The notes: generated from the sequence alone by a model not told the origin. A DNA stretch of 64,000 bases from Klebsormidium nitens (GCA_000708835.1 DF237339.1:1-64000); one strand, 5' to 3'. Shown: positions 25,101 to 37,040, counted from the stretch's first letter. Translations and numbers: made by a program.

Positions 25101-27271
25101 AGTTGCTGATGTTGTCGAACATAGAAGTATGAACGATGAAAAGTTTTGCCTTCTTGACGAAGCGAGGCGCAAGCTGGTTAGTTCTCGCCGAATGGGCTAA
25201 TCTCTCGTGCTTAAATATGCAGTGTAATACCCACTTGATAGTCACTACACGAGATGACTTTTGGATAGTCACCTGCGCACTCTATTCATGAAAGCTATTG
25301 CATGTTGCATTTTGAACCCCCATTGTTCGTGTTTCGTACTCACCGTCCAGCTCTCGCTTTCTACCCCAGAGTCGACTACATGCCCAAGCGCCCCGGCACC
25401 GAGCGCGAGCGCGCCACGTACGCAGGCTTCGCGGACGTCCGAAAGGTCTCTCCCGACGAGGGGTCCGTCATCTCACTCCACCGCTTCGACCCAGAAAACG
25501 GAACCGGCGACCCCGCACGTCTAGTTTTCAGCACGCAGCGGGGGGGCATTCACCTGTGGGACTTGCGAGTGGGTAAGGCGGCGTGGGTGATGAGAGGGGA
25601 CGCGAAGCACGGACTGCTCACGGCAACGGCCCTGGACGAGACACGTGGCCAGTGGATGGTCAGCGCGACAGCCCGCGGAGTGCTCACGGTGAGTTGCCGC
25701 GACTTGGGTGAGACTTAGCAAAGCAGTCGCTTTCAATGCTTTCGTTTGACCCAGGTTTTGCGATGACGCTGGTTGACACCTCGCAAGAGGCGAAGGTGTG
25801 CCCCTTCATCCTTCATCCTGCCCGTGACAATATACTTGTTCTTGCGTGACGTTTTCGCGTACAAAATTCGACTCTCCTTTCAGTGGCGGAAGACGCACTT
25901 TTGCTATCCCTGTTTCCACTTCTAAGCTTCTCAAAATTCCATCCCAACATCACAGCGTCGTCATTCGTCTGCTGACGTCATCCCCCTAGCGTCACCTGCT
26001 GACGTCATCCCGTGCGCTTCCCTACAGTTATGGGACCTCCGCTTCCAAATCCCGGTGCACTCGTGGCAGCATCCGCTGGCGTGCCCCATCGAAGCCCTCG
26101 CCCCAGTCCTCCCCGGGTTTGCTCCCCAAATCCTAAACCCCGACGAAACCCAAACCCGCCCAAACCCCTCCGTGCGCCCACTTATATACGTCGCCGCCGG
26201 CCAGAACGAAGTCTCGCTGTGGAACGCGGAGGACAAGTCGTGCTGCCACGTGTTCAGGGTGCCCCAGGAGGGACACGTGTCGGCACCTCCTGCGGCGCTG
26301 GCCGCCCCCCAAGGGAATCTGAAGCTTCCGGGGGGTAACAGGAGGGCAGCCGTGCAGCCCCCCCGGCCGATGAGTGTGGCGTCGCTTTTCTGCGTGGAGG
26401 AGCTACGGGTGCCTCCGCTAAGGTGAGACTTGGAATGTCTTGCGATTTTCAAGGTTGACGTCATGCGTGGGCTTCTGAGAATACGCAATATTGCTCTCGG
26501 GGCTTGGACGGTCCAAGCTCCGGGAGGCTCGTGGACTTGGCGTACAAGCTGGACGCGCTTGCAGGATTCAATGACTTTGCTGATCACATCTTTGATGCAC
26601 AGCCAATCATTCCCAAATTACCGTGGAAGGTTCCGCTACACGAGATACTAAGTCGTACAAACGAGAAACCGTTGCCACTCGGGTTAAGGCCGTATCATCC
26701 ATCAGGCCAGATCTCGAACATCCTCGAGGGGTTGCACGAATGCAGCTACATCCTTGCATCATCTCTGCTCGCAACCTTTTTCCAGAGCAAACCGTCGACT
26801 GTGATTTTCATTCTTACCAAAAACGGGCTTTTCTGATGCAGGTTACCTGGCGCGCGCGCGCTGCTCCCTCTGTTTGGCGGCTCGGCCCTTCTCACTGCCG
26901 GCACCGACTGCCGCATCCGTCACTGGGACCGCATCCACGCCGACGGAAACTTCATCGTTGCGGGACCAACTCTCCGATCGAACGGTCAGCAGCTGCCGCA
27001 GCCCCGGGTCGAGACACGTGTCATCTCAGGCGTCCGAGTCACGCAAGAGCTGCCGCAGCCAGTGGAAGAAAAAAGTGCGGCGGCCGGGTCCCCAGAAGCT
27101 GCGCCCAGCGGTAAAACAAGTGGGCAGAACCCGAACGTTCTGACGGCTGCCGCCGTAGCGGACAGTGCGGGGTGTCATAGGGACGCCATTTTGGCGCTGG
27201 CTGGGGCGCAAACCAGCCAGAAGATTCTTATCTCTGCCAGCAGGGACGGCGTGATCAAGGTATGGAAGTAA
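16137..27271 (+). CDS. VPS15: VPS15 (PIK3R4), regulatory protein kinase-like subunit of class III PI3-kinase
   Basis: Twelve exons: 16137-16328, 17189-17398, 17778-17972, 18520-18702, 19368-20174, 20589-22112, 22539-23348, 23805-24064, 24615-25028, 25370-25688, 26028-26422, 26842-27271. Phases close to 1912 residues. The N-terminus [20 protein letters not shown] has the glycine-2 context for myristoylation that is typical of VPS15. The kinase-like domain covers about 25-300 and has HGDIKCEN (145-152) instead of HRD and DFAS instead of DFG, both usual in plant VPS15. HEAT-type helical repeats follow (about 590-1110), then C-terminal WD40 repeats with units ending IWDCR, LWDLR, LWNAE, HWDRI and VWK. 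VPS15 anchors and activates VPS34 with ATG6 for endosomal PI3P and autophagy. The protein is about 400-550 residues longer than human (1358) or Arabidopsis (about 1490) VPS15. The excess lies in low-complexity inserts in exons 5, 6 and 7. Confidence 0.94.
25971..26011 (+). repeat. Duplicated GCTGACGTCATCCC in a VPS15 intron
   Basis: The word CTGCTGACGTCATCCC occurs twice 27 nt apart just before the acceptor of exon 11. A similar close pair lies at 49675-49705 inside the Sfi1-like gene. Each copy contains a perfect TGACGTCA palindrome. Confidence 0.6.
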
Positions 27272-28727
27272 GCAAGACGGGTGACAGGTTTATTATATGC
27301 ACGGCGATACTTTCACATGTACAAAATATGAACACGAGTCGCTCTGCATTCGTACGTTGACAGGGCAAGAATGTTGTGGCAAGGTTTTGTCTCTTGCCGC
27401 CTTGCTCTTTGTCCTTCGAAGGTCCAAGATTCTCGTGAATGTCGGCTAATCATGTTATTGTAGTTCAAGAAAGCATTTATCGTTGCACGTACGTCATCTA
27501 TAATCTATTTGCTGGCTGCCGGCATGCATGTATAAAACGTGTCCATACAGAATCCTCGAAAGGCTATGAAAGGCGTCTCATGTCTACTGCGGCTCAAGCT
27601 TGATTGCATTCAATGTGTCTGCCTGCATGGTCGACATGCTAATTGAATAACACCAAGCCGCCAGCTATAGCATGACCCCCTCGTGCATGGCGCTCCAGGT
27701 CTTCAGCTCGCCCCCATGTCAAGTTTATTTGCTATATCTAGAGCATCGTCAACTTCTGCGCCGGCAATTTATCATGCGTTCCATGGCGTGTTATACCATG
27801 CCGCCATGGTGCGCTCATGCAGACGGTGCGCCGCATGCAGCCACGCGGCGGGCAGTCCGCCCCTGGGCGGAGATCATGTAAGGCGTGCCAGCACTTGTTA
27901 TATACGGCCGGCGCATGGCCATGCGCGTATGATTCTAATGCACAAGAAAGATGCACTTTCATGTTATATACTACCATATGGATGGCAATGATGCCGGCGA
28001 CCGGACTGCGCCGCAGCTGCATAATCCAATCTAATTAAGTGCCAACATACTTATACCTGCGCTGTACGTATCCATGCATATTGCGGCTGGCCCTGATGGA
28101 AGCTCGCATTGGATGCACTGCATGGCTAGTGGCGAAATTCCATTAAGCATCGTATGGCTTGACTCGAGAATCGAGAACGGGAAGTAACAGTAACAATATC
28201 TCAAACTCAAACGACATCTCATCAGGTATTTGGTTAGCCTACGCAGCACTTTCATCGGTAAATAAAGTGTTCAACTGTAGCCCAAATCTGAGCTCTGCTA
28301 AACTCTACAGACTGCTAGCTCTTGCCTCTAGCTTCCGAGCCCACTAATCGAACCAGCAGTTCCACTATCGTGTAGACCTCCCAGTTGGGACAGGTTCCGT
28401 CCAAATCGACCCCTGTCGTTTCCATCTCTGAGCCTGCCAGATTTAGTGCTGTCTTACTTCCGAAGGCCACGACAGCCCATACTACGAACTGAACCGTGTA
28501 GAGATACCTTGATATCATCTGCTGAAGACACGACCTGTACAGAAACCTCTACTCGATAGCCAAACTATCACCTACAAGTGCCGAGCTTAGCATCTACAAG
28601 AGGCGACCGCTGCTCGCTCCGGAACTATCTACACGTTGTCCACCCTTCCTACTGCCGTCACTCCTAGCTTATTCTTCAGCACCCGGCTAGACTAGCTCTA
28701 CTCATCTTCATCACCATACACTTCCGT
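27272..28727. other. Tail-to-tail spacer, VPS15 / tafazzin-like
   Basis: No coding sequence is supported in these 1456 bp. The central part (about 27480-28140) is rich in CATG, GCATGC and short palindromes such as ACCATGCCGCCATGGTGC near 27798, and has TATATA-type runs. This is the same texture as the other tail-to-tail spacers. Confidence 0.55.
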
Positions 28728-31700
28728 TTACCGCATACTCGACCCAAAGTGATCATTCACCCGCGCGCTCAACCCCCCGATCTGCGTCCGCAGCCCCTCG
28801 TACCGCGGCTCATTCTTCAGCTCCCGCATAAATGACCGCACTCGCCCGACCTTTGCTCCCGACTGGACGTCCCTCCAGCCCCGGTCTCTCCGCCACCCCT
28901 CGGGGACCATTTCCCGCCCCCTCTCCCGGGCTTTGAACAGCGCCTGGGCCGCAAAACCGACCATGCTCTGCGGAACCTGCTCCGCGCCCAGAAGACTCGC
29001 CGCCAGCGCGCGGCTGCTCGCGCTCTCCTCGTCAAGCGCCGTCCACCCCGCGTACGAGTCCACCGGCTCCTCTGAGCTTCCGTTTCCGTTTCCGCTTCCG
29101 TTTCCATTTCCGGCCCGTTCCGGCACCGCCTTCGCCCGTTTACCAAACACGGTCTCGGCGTCCTCGAACCGGTACACGGGAGGCCCTGTCTCCGCACCGG
29201 AAGCAGCTCTCTCCTGCTGCAGCACCCGCAGTTCCTCCGCGCGCCTGTCCCGCAACAAGGCCTTCTGCAGCTTCACCAGGTTCGTGTCTTCGTCCCAGTC
29301 CACGATATCAACTAGATCGGGGCCAATCGCCTCCAACTCCGAGCGGATCGCAGCGCTCTCGGCAGCCGTTGCTTCCAGCTGTGCTTTCAGCGCAACTAGA
29401 ACGACGCCCACCCGTGCGGCAATTGCATCGTAAAGCTGGGTCTGCGAGGCGCCGGCGTCGGCGGCAGCGGCGATGAGGTCATCAACCGGGATGGGGTCTC
29501 CGACCAGGACCGCAATCTGCAGAGAAAGAGAACGGATGTTTGAGTTCGCTCCCAGCTGTCTACATAACAATTTGAGAAGCTGTGGTGACGAAATTCGATT
29601 CAGACAAGGACAACATCGTACTCTCCTACAAGACCTTGTACCGCCTCGACAAGGACAATTTCGCGCCCTTTCTCCATATCGAGAAGCTACCAGATTGAAG
29701 CACCCCTACACAAGACGTAGATTGACGGAATGAGAAAAGTGAGATAGAACCACCCCTACACAAGACGTAGATTGACGGAATGAGAAAAGTGAGATAGAAC
29801 CACCCCTACACAAGACGCAGATTGACGGAAAAAGAGACAAGGAAGCGAGACAGAAACGCTCCACAACCGTCCTTTTTCCAACACTTACAGGTTGGAAGCA
29901 TACCCCACATTCCTCCACGCTTCAAAAGCTACACGTCCCTCACACATGTAACCAAGCAGAACGGTGACATGCCCTGCAAAAAGATATCCACTCACGTTGT
30001 TGCCTCCCGAGATCATCTTGGCCCCCCGAGGGATCACCCCGGCCATCCCGAGGTGCACAAACGGCAGCACAACCGGGGGCTCCCGGGCCTCTGCTACCAG
30101 CCTCCCCACCCCCCTCTTGATCGGCTGGATGGTCTTCCCCCCATCCCGAGAGCGACTGCCCTCCGGAAAAAGGTGGACCCATTCGCCCCGGTCAAGTTTG
30201 GCGAGGGCGCTCTCCATTCCCTGGATATACAAATTGCTGTCAAATTCCAGCGTTAACTCGAGTTTTAGCTGCCCTATTTCCAAAAATATTGCAACTGTGC
30301 AAAAGTGAATTACCTTGCTACTGAGATGAAGACTGGAATGCAGACGCTCCGCAAGCATACTCGAAGTTCAAGCTAGATAGAATACCAGCGATGTTCAGGG
30401 ACATAGTACAGAATCCACTTTAAAATCCTCTCAAAGCCTCAACACTTTGAACAACTTTACACCTGTGTCAAGGAGTGCAACATCCCGCACTTGCTCACCT
30501 TCTGCTCAAGGCCCGCCCCCCGCTCCACCGGGAGCACCTTCACCGCCCGGAAGAACGCCGACATGGCGGGGTTCTTGAAGCAACGATCGGATGCACACAA
30601 CGTCCATCGCATGGGGTGCGCATCTAGGATGAGGCGCTGCGGAACGACGGCTGCGAGAACTAGAGGGTCGTCCATTGCTGCCACGTGGTTGCAAACAGTG
30701 ACTAGTGCGGTTCCGGGGGGGCGTTCGCGGATGGCCTGTGCCAGCGTCTCTGCGCCGTAGATCTGTGGCGGGAAAGGGTAGAAGAAAATGAGCCGGATTG
30801 TGGGGCAAGCCGGGTCAGGAGAAGCCTTTGAGATCTCATTTGAATCGGAAAGAGTTCAACTCAGGGCCTAGCAATGGCCTAAAGTGCTTCCCTAGGCTGG
30901 GATGCTCACTTCCGAAGTATCTTGACCAGGCAGCAATTTGACAGGCAAATTCTGAAGGCAATGTAGAAGCGGCACCGCATCAGAACTCAAGCTGAGCAAA
31001 GCATCACGTCTTGACATTACGGTGATCGGACTATACATGATCGAGCTGCCAACAGCTGGCACCGCCAGCCTGCACTGTGACATGCCAGCATAGCATAATC
31101 CACTTGTAGGCTCAATTCTGTTTGCATATGCAATCTAAAACATCCCCAGTCTCAACGGTGATGTCACCTCAATTTGATTTCCCAACCTCAAGATGATGTT
31201 GCTTCAACTTCCAAAATGCAACCAAAACCTGTACGCTTGGAACCATCATGAGACTCTGAGCCAAAAAGTGCTAACACCTCCATTGAAGCCCCCATGAAAG
31301 CAAAAAACCTCACCTCTGTGTTGTTGAACCCCAGCATGAACGCCTTGCTCAGAGTCGCCATGGTCGGAAGGACCACAGCCTGCAGGGCCTTCTGAACAAG
31401 CGAGGCATCCCCTTCCAGTTCTTCAATCTTCTGCCGCTTCTCCAAGACGCTACCTGTTGCTACATGCGGCAAGAAGTTGAGGTTGAGGTCACATCTAGGG
31501 CCTGACTAATGTAGAAGGGATATCAAGGTAAAGCCTGCTTTCAAACAGATTGTGTCCTTTGAGATCACTGATACAGACTGGCCACCTTCTTGCTTTTCTA
31601 AAGGACAAGGCTTGCTGGAAAAAGCAATGAGCTTGACAGATTGACATGGACCCATTGATTCTGAGACCTTTGAGAGGCAGCTGCAAATCAAATGACAGCA

Positions 31701-32385
31701 AGAAAGGCAACTCCTTTGATAGCAACTCCTTTGATACTTCTAATGATGCGCTAGTGGCACCATATGAAGCGCCTGAGCTAACAGGAGTCCAGATCCCTAG
31801 GAAGCTGATTCATGACCGACGTCTTAAAAAAGCTTATTCACCAGCTCCTGTACTGTCAAGGATGCAGAACCAAGAAGTACCATTACCTGGTAGCAAGTCT
31901 TTCTTCTCATTATCGTCCGCTTTTCCCTGGACACCACGCCTGATTGCCTCATACACCTCCAATACCTTCCCAGACACAGTCTCATCCACTTGCAGAGCTT
32001 CCGCATGAGCTGGCTCCTGAAGGGCCACACTCCCCCCTGCCGCTGCAACCGCAACTGCTAATGCCTTCCCCGCTTTCCTCCCCCCCTCTGAAGACCCCGC
32101 CGGCGCAGAATACCCCGCTCCAGAAAACTTCAACCAGGTAGACTGGGCCATTCTAGCAATCACGAGGTTGCCCTTGAACACCCGAGCTGCCACCAGCCCC
32201 GTTGCAACTGATGCGGCGTTTTTGGACGCTCTTTTGGGATCTGCTTTTCTCATCGATGCTCGGAAGCGGTCTCTGACACTGGTGCGGAATGTTTCTCTCA
32301 CACGGCCCGTCATCTCATGGAAGCTCTGGGTGTAGCGGTCTTTGGCAGAGCTTAAAGCCGGAAGGCCCCTGTCTTCGGTGCCCAT
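28728..32385 (-). CDS. Tafazzin-like phospholipid/glycerol acyltransferase
   Basis: Five exons on the minus strand: 31887-32385, 31314-31453, 30499-30762, 29996-30220, 28728-29516. They join to 638 residues. The acyltransferase core covers about 205-430. Motif I is NHVAAMDDP, with H239 and D244 as the H(x4)D pair. WTLCASDRCF follows in the position seen in the plant tafazzin-like family, motif III is FPEGSRSRDGG (319-329), and LPFVHLGM and LVGDPIPVDD come next. These match the plant At3g05510-type proteins. Tafazzins remodel acyl chains of cardiolipin and related phospholipids in mitochondria. The basic N-terminus could be a mitochondrial signal, but this is not shown. The protein is longer than the Arabidopsis one (about 450), with an extra N-terminal region (1-166) and a charged C-terminal tail (about 460-638). 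Intron 4 holds a 50-bp tandem repeat. Confidence 0.91.
29701..29833. repeat. 50-bp tandem repeat, about 2.7 copies, in an intron
   Basis: Units start at 29701, 29751 and 29801 with CACCCCTACACAAGACG. The first two are identical. The third differs at one base (GCAG for GTAG) and then drifts into related sequence. The near identity points to a recent duplication. It lies in the last intron of the tafazzin-like gene. Confidence 0.9.
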
Positions 32386-33141
32386 GATGACCTCAAACGC
32401 TGATGGCCCTAGTACCTGATTTCACCGCATGCTGATTCCCTTTCTTGTCACCACCCCATCTTACAGCGGTTGACGTGGATACGAGCAAGCTGAAGAGCTG
32501 CCTGGAAAGGGAGAGAGAAGGAAGAAGGCAATGTTGTCAATGTTGTGGAAAGTTCTCTGTTCAGACTCAGACTCGGAGGCTGACTCAAAGAAGTTGAGCA
32601 CTAGGTCCAGGAGTGTTGATCATTGATCAAGTGCGTGGAAGCTGATAACGGTGAAGCAGCTCCAAGGGCGACGCATCTGTACAGCTCCAGACTTGAGTGT
32701 CGCTGGAGTCCACGTGGATTCTGGATCTGACGTGGATCTTGGCGACATTTGTCTGAAGAGCGCCCTGCTGTTGTCGCCTATTGGCAAGCCTTCGAGAAGG
32801 TGTCGTACCATTACCGGGCTGCCAGCCGGCGAGACTTGCTAGGGTTCCGGCTCTGCTTTCGCATTCATGAGCATTGAGCTCCGGTTGTCGATGTGAGCAC
32901 CCTAGTGACAATGACATCAATGTCAGGATGAGCAGCTGAAACTTCTACTAGTTCTAGTATCCTAGTAGAAGTGATAGCCGGCATGCATTCAACTTCTGCC
33001 ACTGGGGAGGTCTCTTCCATTGAAAACGTTTACCCGGTCGCAGAGCAAGAGGCGGTAGGTCCAGGTTGTTTCTTCGCAAGTGCACCATAGAGCTTCGTTG
33101 TGGCTGTCTTATCGCTAGAACGCAATCACCGACGCGCAAAC
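32386..33141. promoter_or_regulatory. Head-to-head spacer, tafazzin-like / VIMP-like
   Basis: This 756-bp stretch lies between two outward-pointing starts. It holds a G-box (CCACGTGG, 32710-32717) and a second ACGTGG at 32730-32735, 20 bp apart; ACGT pairs like this are common in plant ABA or light-responsive promoters. It also has the palindrome TGACATCAATGTCA (32912-32925) and an 11-bp perfect inverted repeat (32941-32951 with 32962-32972) around a 10-nt loop. Function is inferred from motif and position only. Confidence 0.55.
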
Positions 33142-33865
33142 ATGAACCCAACACCCGTGTGGCTCTCGCAAAGCGCGGCAGCAATTTGGGCCTGGTTCGA
33201 GTCCAATGGGTTCTATGTCTTGGCCCTCTTACTCGCAATTGCAATTCTGTACCCGCGATTGAAACGCAGGGTCGAAGTTGCACGGTCAAAAGCAACAGAT
33301 TATGGTGAGTTGAATGTTAACAGGACGTCACTCCTGAATCTTTCTGGCAGGAAAGTGAAGGATACGAGGTCTTTGAAGCAGGTTTGACGATATGATGAAC
33401 TTTCTCTTTTTCATGTCCAGTTTGTTTCTTCTTGAAGTTGAAAGCTGACCTTAGTGTGCTTCAGCAGGGGCCAACATCCACATTCGTGTCATTCCCTGCG
33501 ACTGTCCTTCACATTGGACATTCTTGCTTGTGCTGGAAAATGCCCCCCTTCCGACATATCCAGGGCTACTTTGAGCGGTGTTTTAATCTCGTTGCTCTCC
33601 TTGTCTCGAATCTCCGTCTTGATGTTGCTTTGCTCCTCTGTGTCCAGCCGCAGAGAAGGTCCAAGAATTCGAAGAGCATCGGCGTGCGCGGATCAAGAAG
33701 CAACAAGAAGATCTGGACAGGGCCAAAGCAGAGCACTTACAAAGGAGGAAATTGGAAGCAGAAAGAGAGCGGGAGCAGCGGCTAGCCGAAATTAAGCAGA
33801 AAGCGAGAAGGTTGGGCGTGGATCCATCCTTTCTGGGGAAAGGAGAGCGGCTCGATGGCTCGTGA
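33142..33865 (+). CDS. Small single-pass membrane coiled-coil protein, selenoprotein S/VIMP-like
   Basis: Two exons: 33142-33304 and 33648-33865, 126 residues. A short N-terminus is followed by one hydrophobic segment (about 22-39, FYVLALLLAIAILY), a basic RLKRR stop-transfer patch, and a long charged helix rich in K/R/E to about residue 108. It ends LGVDPSFLGKGERLDGS. The order TM, basic patch, helical coiled coil resembles selenoprotein S (VIMP), an ER protein that links p97 to Derlin in ER-associated degradation. Similarity is mainly in architecture, so the name is tentative. There is no internal UGA to read as selenocysteine and no glycine-rich VIMP tail. Two acceptors 6 nt apart (exon from 33648 or 33654) are both in frame, giving a two-residue (AA) choice. 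The gene is divergent from the tafazzin-like gene. Confidence 0.55.
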
Positions 33866-35124
33866 CGCACTTCTATGGAGTTTTTCTCTCACATAGACAC
33901 GGGGGTCGGGATTATCACAGCGTATGGGTCATCGGTGGAGGGGTGAGCAGACCACTTCTCCTGTGAGATATGTTTGCCTGTCTTGTTGGGCTGACAAAGA
34001 AGACGCTCGTTTCTCAGAACCATGTTCGTTCCTTTGTTTGCTAACAAGATGCGTCTCGAAGTTGCAGATTTTGGCAGTGTCTTTCATACAACATTTGTGC
34101 ATGGAATTGGAGATTACCTTTTTGAAAGGCACAGCCATCGTTTGACCAACATGACCATTGTTTAGTCATTGTTCGGATCAAAATGCAAAACCTGAAAGTT
34201 AATTTCCTTGTTGCAGGCACAGCTGAGAAAGCGACTGTTTGGGTTGCCAATAAGAGCTTCCGGTGGAAAGTTCTTTCAGTCTTTCCATGCATAAGTATAA
34301 CGTTCTAAGACCCACAAAGAGTTTGTACAACGAGTCAATTAGAATTGAAGACATTTGTCATAAGGTATGTACGAGTCGACTTTGGTATTTAAAAACTAGT
34401 TTGATCTTTCGATGGGCGCGGTGTCGGTGATCATTCCGTACTTCCGCCATGCCCAGCATCAAAGTGTTAACCACTGAGAAGTACTGGTGCACAATGTTTT
34501 GCATGTAAGCACTCATGGTAGAAGCATGTGTGCGGTTGCAGCAAAGATGGGTCTCTAGCCGATACGCATGCATCGTTCTTGAGTCGATTGTTATCTGCTG
34601 TTGCCCTACCATGTAATTTGTCCTATTGACAGTCTCTATATATACTTAGGGTTTTTTGTGGGACCTTCCATCATGTGAAAGGTCATGCATGCATGCAAAA
34701 GCAATTTTGCAATCGCACGCCTCCGCCCGGGCGCAAACTATATAGTGTGGCCACCACGAACCTTATAATGATCGGACAACATGAAAAATATATGTTAAAG
34801 CAAGGTACGTGTGATCGCGTCATATGCCTTCGACAGTTCATGGGTGCACAATCCTTAGAAAGTGTGCATGCAAGCCAGCTAGGTCCGACAGATTGCAGGA
34901 CAACCACAGGGACTGCAAGCATATACAACAATCGTCATACGCTGATATTGGCTGCGTCAGGTCAAGCGACATCGATCAAAGTCACGTGTACATAAGAAAC
35001 ACTCATGGCACTGGTTTCGCCTTTGCAACGGCTCATGACTAAGCAGGCCTCGCACTTCATACAACAATGATATTGTAGTATCAAATCGGTCAGAGTCTTC
35101 TGGAGTCCATGAAAAATGTGAAAA
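33866..35124. other. Tail-to-tail spacer, VIMP-like / TMEM208
   Basis: No gene is seen in these 1259 bp. From about 34500 to 35040 there is AT-rich, CATG-rich sequence, including GCATGCATGCATGC near 34686, as in the other tail-to-tail spacers. The flanks should be 3' UTRs. Confidence 0.55.
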
Positions 35125-37040
35125 TCATCGTCTGTTGGAAAATTTCTCCGCCCTTTTCTGTTGCCGTTCGAGCTTTTCCCGCTTCTTCCTCGTTTTTTCG
35201 TCCTCGACATATTCCTGCGAGAAGTTGTTGTACGTCAACGGCGGTTTTATCTTGGTCTGCCACTGATCATCGGATTACGATTTGCCAAGCAAACGGAAGA
35301 TTACTCCTCGGGAAAAAGTTGAGCCTCATTGAGGAAGGATTGCTGGAAAGCTCAGAATAGATGTTGAGAAGTCCAATCGAGCTCAAGTTCCTCACCGGAC
35401 TTGGCGCCAAGAAGTACGGATAGATTATGCCTGTCCACGCTTTATAGAGGGCAAAGGCCGGAATCTGCATCACACAGGAGAAGACCGAGCTTCTTAACAT
35501 GATTAATAGAAGGGACTCAAGCTTTGCTGTCAACAAGATACAAGACTGGAAATGACAAGATGTGGGGAGATCAGAGCTCAACAATTTGTAGGCAGAGGTA
35601 AAATTCAAGCAGCTCTCCTGGCAAATCACCAGTTAATGTAAGATACCAATAGGTTCCTTAGTGGCGATTCCTGTTAAAGTCAAGCTGTTTTCAGGAGATG
35701 AGGAAGGCGATGGGCCACCAGACGAGGCACCATTTTCCATGATGAAAACGAACAACATCGCTTCGTGAGAAGGGGGTAGATAAGAAACGAGAGCTCACCA
35801 CCAACATGAAGTACCAGAACTTGTCTGAAAGAATAGAGCCAATTTGTACAAAGGCTAAGACGTAAATGATGTCATGGTAGTACCTGCAAAGGAACCGAGT
35901 AGTTATTATCGAACTCTAAAGGCGTAGTAGCCTTGTTTCAAGCTCATCTTTGCACAGATCAAGTGCATCTAGAAATGGTGTAGAAGAACTTGAATCTGTT
36001 CACCAACTAAAAAGTACTACAAAAGCTGCGGTACTTAGAAACACCGCAAAGTCCTAACAGCCATGTCTGATTTAACCAAACGTACTCAAACAAACCGCAG
36101 ATTTGGGAATATTTCATTGAAGCAACATCATAAGTGACTGTGAGATTGAAAACCTGCCTCTCAATAAGGCATCCCTCTCTCTTTCAGGACTTACCCAAGA
36201 AGGCCCCCTATGCTCAGATCCGAACCACCATCCATCAGTTCCCCTCTTTCATCGAAAGTAGGGGCTGCCGCGTAAGCTATTGCCTGATAGCAGTAGTAGT
36301 AAGCGAATGACGAAAGGGCAAAGGCGAGCCAGATTTTCCAGCTGGTGGATGAGTAGAAGGCCACCAGCCGCACCAGGATGAAAGCAACCTGAAAAGGACG
36401 GCAAAGTGAGTGTTTCCAGCTGGGTTTCCAGCTTATAATTCAGCTCTAGTATCAAGTATGCTCTTGCGATATTCTTGACAACAAGGTTTTCCAGACGCTC
36501 CTGAACTTCTGTGAGCACAAAAAAAAGAGACGTCTGAAAAAGAGACGTCTTCAGAATTTCCAAATCATGAATTTTGACCAAAAACAACAGTAATTTGCTT
36601 TGAGGGGAGAGCACTGGGCACGAATGTCCAGCTTCCGTGGAGCAGACTGCCACTTCTAACAAAATTTCGTCTTTGTCAGTGGGTCAGTAGCTGGAAGACA
36701 TCTGCAGAAAAGTTGACCACACCACATTAGGATAGCAGCTTGCTAAAAGGGCCAGGACCTGAAGGTGCTGGTAGTATGCTACAGGAAGTTTGAGTAAGGG
36801 TCACCAGCTATCATTCCCCAAAGACGAGCACACTGTCAAAGTTCTAAAAATGAGTGCCTAGATTCTTCTTTGAGGTGTTTCTAAATGGCGGTCAGAAGCC
36901 AGAATTTCGCCCAAAGTCAAAAGCAAGTACTGCATGCCAAAAGAGAAGCTCCTTACGTTTGCACCACCAATAAGCTGCTGCAACAGCCTTATCCTCCTCT
37001 CGTTCTCCTCCTTCCGCTTCTTTGCCCCCTGATTGGCCAT
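35125..37040 (-). CDS. TMEM208: TMEM208/SND2 homolog, ER membrane protein
   Basis: Five exons on the minus strand: 36957-37040, 36195-36388, 35799-35883, 35396-35464, 35125-35214. They join to 173 residues, the same length as human TMEM208. The short N-terminus MANQGAKKRKEENERRIRLL is cytosolic and basic. Hydrophobic segments follow at about 29-50, 52-70, 93-112 and 115-140. The family block FDERGELMDGGSDLS sits in the loop after the second segment, matching the human loop closely. The C-terminal tail is highly charged (DEKTRKKREKLERQQKR). SND2/TMEM208 works in the SRP-independent route that delivers proteins, especially those with downstream or C-terminal membrane segments, to the ER translocon. 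The gene faces away from ADA1 across a 3-kb spacer. Confidence 0.92.
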
